This document shows positions 5,653 to 9,294 of a DNA stretch of 9,294 nucleotides, piece after piece. The translations under genes and the position numbers were made by a program. Source of the DNA: Chitinophagaceae bacterium UBA3961 (GTDB lineage Bacteria > Bacteroidota > Bacteroidia > Chitinophagales > Chitinophagaceae). The notes under the pieces are model-generated. The model made no database searches, was not told where the DNA came from, and saw nothing but the letters and a program-made list of their open reading frames with translations. Numbering within the stretch: position 1 is the stretch's first letter; the number at the start of each line of letters is the position of its first letter. The stretch lies in contig DGDD01000112.1 in assembly GCA_002385265.1 (NCBI GenBank), positions 1 through 9,294 on the forward strand, given 5' to 3'.

Positions 5653-6267
5653 ATGAAACGAAAAGTAATAAGTTCATTGATTCTCTTTTTTTGTTGTTTT
5701 TATAGCATTGGACAGTTTAAAATATACGGAGATAGAGATTTCAAAAATTATAGTGATAGTTTACTAAAGTATATAGGTCTGAGGGAGACATATTTTAGCA
5801 AATATGATTTTGAGATGCGTTTTTGGGTTACCAAAATTGCTGGAGATGATCATGCACTTTTTTCATTTAAACATCTTAAAAATGGAACTTGGACTCTGAA
5901 TAGTTACTATTTCTCTACTTCTGATTGGAGTCGTTTTGATAAGTTGCAAACTGATAGTCTTCAGCTTCAGGAGCGATGGATTGGGAAATGGGATAGTTTG
6001 AAAAATAATCATATTCTGACCTTACCAACCGAAATGGCTGTTTTTAAAAAGTGGAAATCATCTACAGGTAATATTATAGTTGTAGCAGACGGTGTGAATT
6101 ATAGGATTGAATTGTTTACTTCAAAAAAAAGGCGAAGATATAGTTACACTAATCCTGAAGTTAAGCTTACTTGCTATGATTTGAACAATGCAGAATTGGT
6201 TGCAATAAATTCAATACTTACAATTCTTGAATCAGAGTTGAGGTTTAGGAAAAAGATGGAGCTGTAA
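5653..6267 (+). CDS. Secreted protein of unknown function
   Basis: I do not recognise this 204-residue protein. It starts with a clear Sec signal peptide: a basic M-K-R-K, a hydrophobic core rich in L, F and C to residue 18, and a probable cut after S-I-G before Gln21, a common pattern in Bacteroidota. The mature part is rich in aromatic, lysine and serine residues and looks like a small beta-rich domain (for example T-W-T-L-N-S-Y-Y-F at about 80-90). It has no membrane helix and no catalytic motif I can name; it ends in a basic helical stretch. The ATG at 5653 is preferred to an in-frame TTG at 5638 because it puts the signal peptide at the start. Codon use is A+T-rich, unlike the genes before 5106. 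It lies between the frameshifted small membrane gene and another secreted protein; a role linked to the nearby Rhs locus is possible but unproven. Confidence 0.8.
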   Translation: MKRKVISSLILFFCCFYSIGQFKIYGDRDFKNYSDSLLKYIGLRETYFSKYDFEMRFWVTKIAGDDHALFSFKHLKNGTWTLNSYYFSTSDWSRFDKLQTDSLQLQERWIGKWDSLKNNHILTLPTEMAVFKKWKSSTGNIIVVADGVNYRIELFTSKKRRRYSYTNPEVKLTCYDLNNAELVAINSILTILESELRFRKKMEL

Positions 6268-6400
6268 TTGTAAACATATATGGATTTATGTAGTAGTTAG
6301 AATAGTCATTGAAAGAGACTGGTTTTAAGTAAGAAAGATTTTAGATATTTTAGGTAATTGAATTTGATGAAATCTTTTAATTGGAGTAAATCACACGATT

Positions 6401-7021
6401 ATGAAGGTGACTGGTTTTTTATTGAGTATTTGGATTTTATTCAATCCTTTCCAGCTATTTGCACAAAGGACTACGGCAGATAGTATTTTTTACGAGTTTG
6501 AGAAATGTCTCTCATCATACTTCAAAAAGGAGTTTAAAAAGATTGATACATCGTATTTGTTTTTTTACGGGAACAAGTTCAATGTTTCTATGGATTTAAA
6601 AACTTTTGACTTAGATGGAGGAAGAAGTTTTGTGAACGATTTTAAGGATGCTTTAGATAGTTCTCATTTGAATGATACAAGTCATAAAGCTTTTTTTTTC
6701 CGGGGAATGTCATTCGAGGATTTTTTAAACTACATCATAACTCAAAAAACAGTCTATGGAGTCGATTGTATTATTAGAAATGTTAAAGGTGTTCTGGTGT
6801 TTGTTGATTGTCCTGATGAATTATGGCAGCATTTTTATTTTGATAAGGTCTTGTATAAAAAGATATGGATTCTTACTCCGGTAGTTGATGTCTTTAATTC
6901 AGATGGAGTAGAAACTAAACACAGTAGATTTATTTTACTGTGCTCATTTACACCAGAGAAGGGGTTTCGCGTAACAAAAAAGTATCCAATATATGAATAT
7001 AAGAGTATTTGCACTCAATAA
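6401..7021 (+). CDS. Secreted protein of unknown function
   Basis: This 206-residue protein is not recognised. It has a signal peptide (M-K-V then a hydrophobic core to about residue 19, probable cut after L-F-A before Gln22). The mature part alternates charged helices (Y-E-F-E-K-C-L-S-S-Y-F-K-K at 31-43) with beta-like segments near 130-140 and 152-160. Four cysteines remain after the signal (in K-C-L, D-C-I, D-C-P and L-C-S), with a fifth near the C-terminus, enough for disulfides in the periplasm. It is not obviously related in sequence to the upstream secreted protein despite similar length and build. The 133 bases before it hold no promoter, hairpin or repeat I can support. It ends 188 bases before the hairpin-preceded small membrane gene. 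Composition is A+T-rich, as in the rest of this island. Confidence 0.78.
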   Translation: MKVTGFLLSIWILFNPFQLFAQRTTADSIFYEFEKCLSSYFKKEFKKIDTSYLFFYGNKFNVSMDLKTFDLDGGRSFVNDFKDALDSSHLNDTSHKAFFFRGMSFEDFLNYIITQKTVYGVDCIIRNVKGVLVFVDCPDELWQHFYFDKVLYKKIWILTPVVDVFNSDGVETKHSRFILLCSFTPEKGFRVTKKYPIYEYKSICTQ

Positions 7022-7172
7022 AGAAAACTCCGATTCAACATCGTACGATATCATACTAAAATATCATACCAATAGAAAACCGCCACCTATTGAAAATCTA
7101 AATGAAGAGTTATTTGTCCATTGAAATAGAGGGTATGCTTGTACTACAAGGTCATCCCACATATATCCATAT

Positions 7173-7195
7173 ACAATCAGAGAAACCTTGATTGT
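7173..7195 (+). other. Small hairpin upstream of the two-helix membrane protein gene
   Basis: ACAATCA (7173-7179) and TGATTGT (7189-7195) form a perfect 7-base inverted repeat around a 9-base loop. An A-rich stretch and the ATG at 7210 follow 14 bases later. There is no T tract, so it is not a terminator on this strand. The frameshifted copy at 5416 also has a hairpin ending 15 bases before its ATG, with unrelated sequence. A role in translation or transcript stability is possible. Confidence 0.35.
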
Positions 7196-7209
7196 AAAAG
7201 CGAAAAAAA

Positions 7210-7398
7210 ATGGCAAAAGAACCTGTTAGTGCGCGCTATACTTGCATCTGGATGGTTGCATTGTTGTTTTTTGTTTTGAAAGGGTTTCGAGGAGGGGTAA
7301 AGAGACAACTGGAACCTCAGTTTGAAAGACGGAATTTTTGGGTGGGGTATTTTCTGTCGTTGGTGTTCTTAGTGATTGCACTTTATTTTTTATTCTGA
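7210..7398 (+). CDS. Small two-helix membrane protein (intact copy)
   Basis: This 62-residue protein has a short polar start (M-A-K-E-P-V-S-A-R), a hydrophobic helix at about 12-25, a strongly basic loop (K-G-F-R-G-G-V-K-R-Q...E-R-R, about 24-41), and a second helix from F43 running to the C-terminus. I know of no named family. It is very likely a real gene rather than a chance frame: a close copy exists at 5416-5615, the similarity begins at the ATG, and it fades at the stop. The duplication in one island, each time in front of a gene for an exported protein (5653 and 7518), hints that the small protein belongs functionally with its downstream neighbour, but this is inference. An A-rich stretch directly before the ATG is the only translation signal visible. 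Confidence 0.72.
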   Translation: MAKEPVSARYTCIWMVALLFFVLKGFRGGVKRQLEPQFERRNFWVGYFLSLVFLVIALYFLF

Positions 7399-7517
7399 CG
7401 AAACGTGTAATTGTGCAGAAAGGACATGATTCAAACTGATTATTAGCAGTGGCACTTAAATTTCCTCGAATCATACTTTCGAATATGTTAATAGTTTTTA
7501 AAATTGACAATTTGTAA

Positions 7518-8267
7518 ATGAATAGGCAGATTAAACTAGTTGTTGCCGTGAACCTGTGTACTTTTATAATGGTGATGGCTACTTCCTGTATTGTACAAAA
7601 AGCGGCAATGAAGGAGTTTGTAGGTACATATATAGAAGTTGGGGATCCTAATACTCAATTAATACTGACAGTGGATCGTTTCTCTCTGGTTAGTCCTTAT
7701 GAAAATGACCTTGCAGTTTATACTTGTTGCGATACTGTTGCTACGGGAACTTGGGTAAAAGAGGGAGGTATGCTTGTGTTTTCAACTCCTCAGTTTTTCA
7801 ATTCCATTCAGGATGTTGAAGTTAAAGAATTGGTTGTTGATAAGAATGATTCTTTGTATTTCAGGATAAGAAATCCGATCGAGGATTTTTACATTAAGAA
7901 CCCTGATGCTAAAAGAGAAATAGAATACAGGATTGTTTTGTTTGATAAGTCAGGATCCTATTTAGACAGTTGGGTAAATAAGTATCATTCGAATCAAATC
8001 GGAATTCCAAAAGTTAATGGTAAGATAGGGTCAGGTTTTGAAGTTACTGCTTATGTGATGAGTAATTATCAAGGACGGAATGTCGGAACTAAGATTATTG
8101 ATACAAAAAAGTATTTACTTAAAAATTCTGAGGCAAATATGTTTGAGGTGGCAGTGCCGAGCTTGACCTATGAGTTTATCACATATCGAAGATTAAACCG
8201 TGATTTTATTAAAATAGTTAGTTCAAGTAAACTTGAATGGGATGGGAAGGTTTACCAAAAGCTATAG
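7518..8267 (+). CDS. Putative lipoprotein with lipocalin-like N-terminal part
   Basis: The 249-residue protein begins with a lipoprotein signal: M-N-R-Q-I-K, a hydrophobic stretch, then M-A-T-S-C with Cys24 as the likely lipidated residue. Ala at -3 is less usual than Leu but acceptable. The residues after Cys24 (I-V-Q-K) lack the acidic surface-export signal described for Bacteroidota, so a periplasm-facing anchor is more likely. Mature residues about 34-90 (F-V-G-T-Y-I-E, L-I-L-T-V-D-R-F-S-L, G-T-W-V-K-E-G-G-M-L-V-F) follow the strand pattern of small lipocalin-like lipoproteins in this phylum. The rest looks beta-rich and is not recognised. A Cys-Cys pair occurs at 70-71. It follows the intact small membrane gene by 119 bases. 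Function is unknown; a periplasmic immunity or binding role would suit the context but is not shown. Confidence 0.78.
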   Translation: MNRQIKLVVAVNLCTFIMVMATSCIVQKAAMKEFVGTYIEVGDPNTQLILTVDRFSLVSPYENDLAVYTCCDTVATGTWVKEGGMLVFSTPQFFNSIQDVEVKELVVDKNDSLYFRIRNPIEDFYIKNPDAKREIEYRIVLFDKSGSYLDSWVNKYHSNQIGIPKVNGKIGSGFEVTAYVMSNYQGRNVGTKIIDTKKYLLKNSEANMFEVAVPSLTYEFITYRRLNRDFIKIVSSSKLEWDGKVYQKL

Positions 8268-8381
8268 TTTTAGGTTCTTCAAGATATTTGATTTGTTTTT
8301 TGGTTTAGTTCGAGCTTTAAGTCACTATTCGGGTATTTATTTGAAAGATTTATAAAGTGTACATATTTAAAGAACTAACAA

Positions 8382-8981
8382 GTGCGATTCAAACTCATTA
8401 TTTTTATTTTGGTGTTATTTATTTCGGTAACCGCTCGAGCCCAAGCTTACAATGGGTTTAGGGACTCTCTGATAAGAATGATCCAAATCAACAACTATAA
8501 TAAAGTTGTTGATAAAATGAAAACGGGGTATTGGATGGAGTATAAGACTAAGTCAGAGACTACTCATGTGTTAGTCTATTATGTGAGCAGTGGTGTGTAT
8601 TTCAATAATAAAAAAATAGGTGTTTGGGAAACCAAGAAAATGAATCAACTATTGGTTCAGAAAGAAGTTTATCTAGATAGTTCTGAAACATTGAAAATTG
8701 TATATGGTTTTTCTGAAAAGTTTCAATTGGAGAGCGAGCAATGTCTATTTTTTGATACTCGAGTTAAAGACACGGTTTATGTTCTCGATACGACATCAAA
8801 TTTAGTCACTAGACAGATAGTAAACGGGAAATACATCAGGCATGGATTTTATAAAGAGTATTGGGAGAACGGGAAAACAAAAGTTCTAGGTTTTTATTCT
8901 CTAGGTAAAAAAGCGGGGCAGTGGTTTGAATTTGATGATAAAGGTAATTTGATAAGACCGGAAGATCAATTTCAAAATTAG
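8382..8981 (+). CDS. Secreted MORN/YwqK-like repeat protein, possible immunity protein
   Basis: The start is GTG at 8382. A TAA stop lies in frame just upstream (8376-8378), and the GTG places a complete signal peptide at the N-terminus (hydrophobic to about residue 16, cut after A-R-A before Gln21). The 199-residue protein contains weak repeats of the G-x-W/F-x-E type: T-G-Y-W-M-E-Y at 48-54, I-G-V-W-E-T-K at 79-85, H-G-F-Y-K-E-Y-W-E-N-G-K at 154-165 and A-G-Q-W-F-E-F-D-D-K-G-N at 178-189. The last two are good MORN_2/YwqK-type repeats. YwqK proteins are annotated as antitoxins of secreted deaminase-like toxins, and MORN-repeat proteins are frequent beside polymorphic toxins. The truncated Rhs sequence begins about 140 bases downstream, which fits an immunity role. 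The exported location suggests protection in the periplasm. Function remains inference. Confidence 0.78.
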   Translation: MRFKLIIFILVLFISVTARAQAYNGFRDSLIRMIQINNYNKVVDKMKTGYWMEYKTKSETTHVLVYYVSSGVYFNNKKIGVWETKKMNQLLVQKEVYLDSSETLKIVYGFSEKFQLESEQCLFFDTRVKDTVYVLDTTSNLVTRQIVNGKYIRHGFYKEYWENGKTKVLGFYSLGKKAGQWFEFDDKGNLIRPEDQFQN

Positions 8982-9086
8982 CGGGGGATAAACGCATATG
9001 TATCTAATTAATCAATGGACTGGCGGAGATTCGTTGTTGGAAGCAGTCTTGCCCCAAGTTCTTGAGGCCTGTTGAAAAAACAAAAA

Positions 9087-9106
9087 AAGTGGCCTCTCAG
9101 CCACTT
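9087..9106 (-). terminator. Intrinsic terminator, stronger on the minus strand
   Basis: AAGTGGC (9087-9093) and GCCACTT (9100-9106) form a perfect 7-base stem with a 6-base loop. Read on the minus strand it is followed by TTTTTTTG and TTTTTT (9088 down to 9075), a textbook T tract. On the plus strand only CTCATTTT follows, so it could act weakly in both directions. No minus-strand gene is visible nearby. GAGGCC at 9064-9069 can pair with GGCCTC at 9091-9096, which would exclude the main stem. Confidence 0.6.
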
Positions 9107-9118
9107 CTCATTTTATAG

Positions 9119-9294
9119 ATTCTTTTCTTCACTGTTTATAGCAAGACACAAGATTTTTCTGGATATAGCTTGAACTATTATGAAGGCGACTATAGAGCCA
9201 TTGGCTATGCACCTGCAGCCGGTTCCATCATCAGCAAACTGGGCGCTAGTGCGGCACCTTTGTACAATGGTAATATTGCAGCCATGTCGGTGAA
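9119..9294 (+). pseudogene. 5'-truncated Rhs core fragment, running off the window
   Basis: The frame from 9119 (just after an in-frame TAG at 9116-9118) is open to the window end. From about 9143 it reads like the core of Bacteroidota Rhs proteins: F-S-G-Y-S-L-N-Y-Y-E-G-D-Y-R-A-I-G, then A-P-L-Y-N-G-N-I-A-A-M-S-V. In intact Rhs proteins this motif pair lies deep inside the protein, after many YD repeats. Here it has no start codon, no signal and no preceding repeats; the first ATG is just before the window edge. It is most likely a displaced remnant created by recombination with an intact rhs gene. A usable start further on, or a frameshifted upstream part, cannot be excluded because the sequence ends here. 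It is more GC-rich than the preceding 3.5 kb. Confidence 0.7.

Noticed and set aside
7048..7069. Direct repeat ATATCATAC (7048-7056 and 7061-7069) as an operator
   Set aside because: Short, A+T-rich and not positioned near a promoter box I can support.
5632..7512. TGACAATT shared before two exported genes (5632-5639 and 7505-7512)
   Set aside because: Eight bases only, at different distances from the ATGs (13 and 5 bases between); chance is a sufficient explanation in A+T-rich DNA.

Overview
The window looks like a chromosomal segment of a member of the Bacteroidota, probably from the Chitinophagales/Sphingobacteriales side (inference, no taxonomic search was possible). Three start codons are preceded by a Bacteroidota-type -7 box (TAnnTTTG). 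Shine-Dalgarno sequences are essentially absent. Several proteins carry short Sec or lipoprotein signals ending in A-Q, G-Q or S-C, and the right edge encodes an Rhs core sequence of a kind common in this phylum.

The left half (about 1-5106) is ordinary, moderate-GC, tightly packed housekeeping DNA. A DUF6498-like membrane protein (minus, 32-718) diverges from a 3-hydroxybutyryl-CoA dehydrogenase (plus, 771-1667). The latter converges, with only 5 bases between the stops, on a three-gene minus-strand operon. In transcription order this is ribD (riboflavin biosynthesis, 4199-3156), a ten-helix EamA/DMT transporter (3152-2280) and a YigZ/IMPACT family protein (2278-1673), with gaps of 3 and 1 bases. 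Divergent from ribD is prmC (4258-5106), the methyltransferase of peptide chain release factors. The dehydrogenase and prmC have promoters of identical geometry, with the -7 box ending 4 bases before the ATG, which predicts leaderless mRNAs.

From 5107 the character changes. First comes a purine-rich tandem-repeat tract that grows out of the prmC 3' end and stays in frame with it. Then follow a GC-rich intergenic element and a strong plus-strand terminator. The rest (5416-9118) is visibly A+T-rich and holds only small exported or membrane genes, all on the plus strand: a frameshifted copy of a 62-residue two-helix protein, two unrelated secreted proteins of about 205 residues, an intact copy of the two-helix protein, a lipoprotein with a lipocalin-like start, and a secreted protein with MORN/YwqK-like repeats. 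The window ends in a 5'-truncated Rhs core sequence (9119-9294) with no start codon.

The best reading of the right half is an accessory island next to an Rhs (polymorphic toxin) locus. It was built by duplication and recombination, and one member resembles YwqK-type antitoxin/immunity proteins. The roles of the other genes are unknown.
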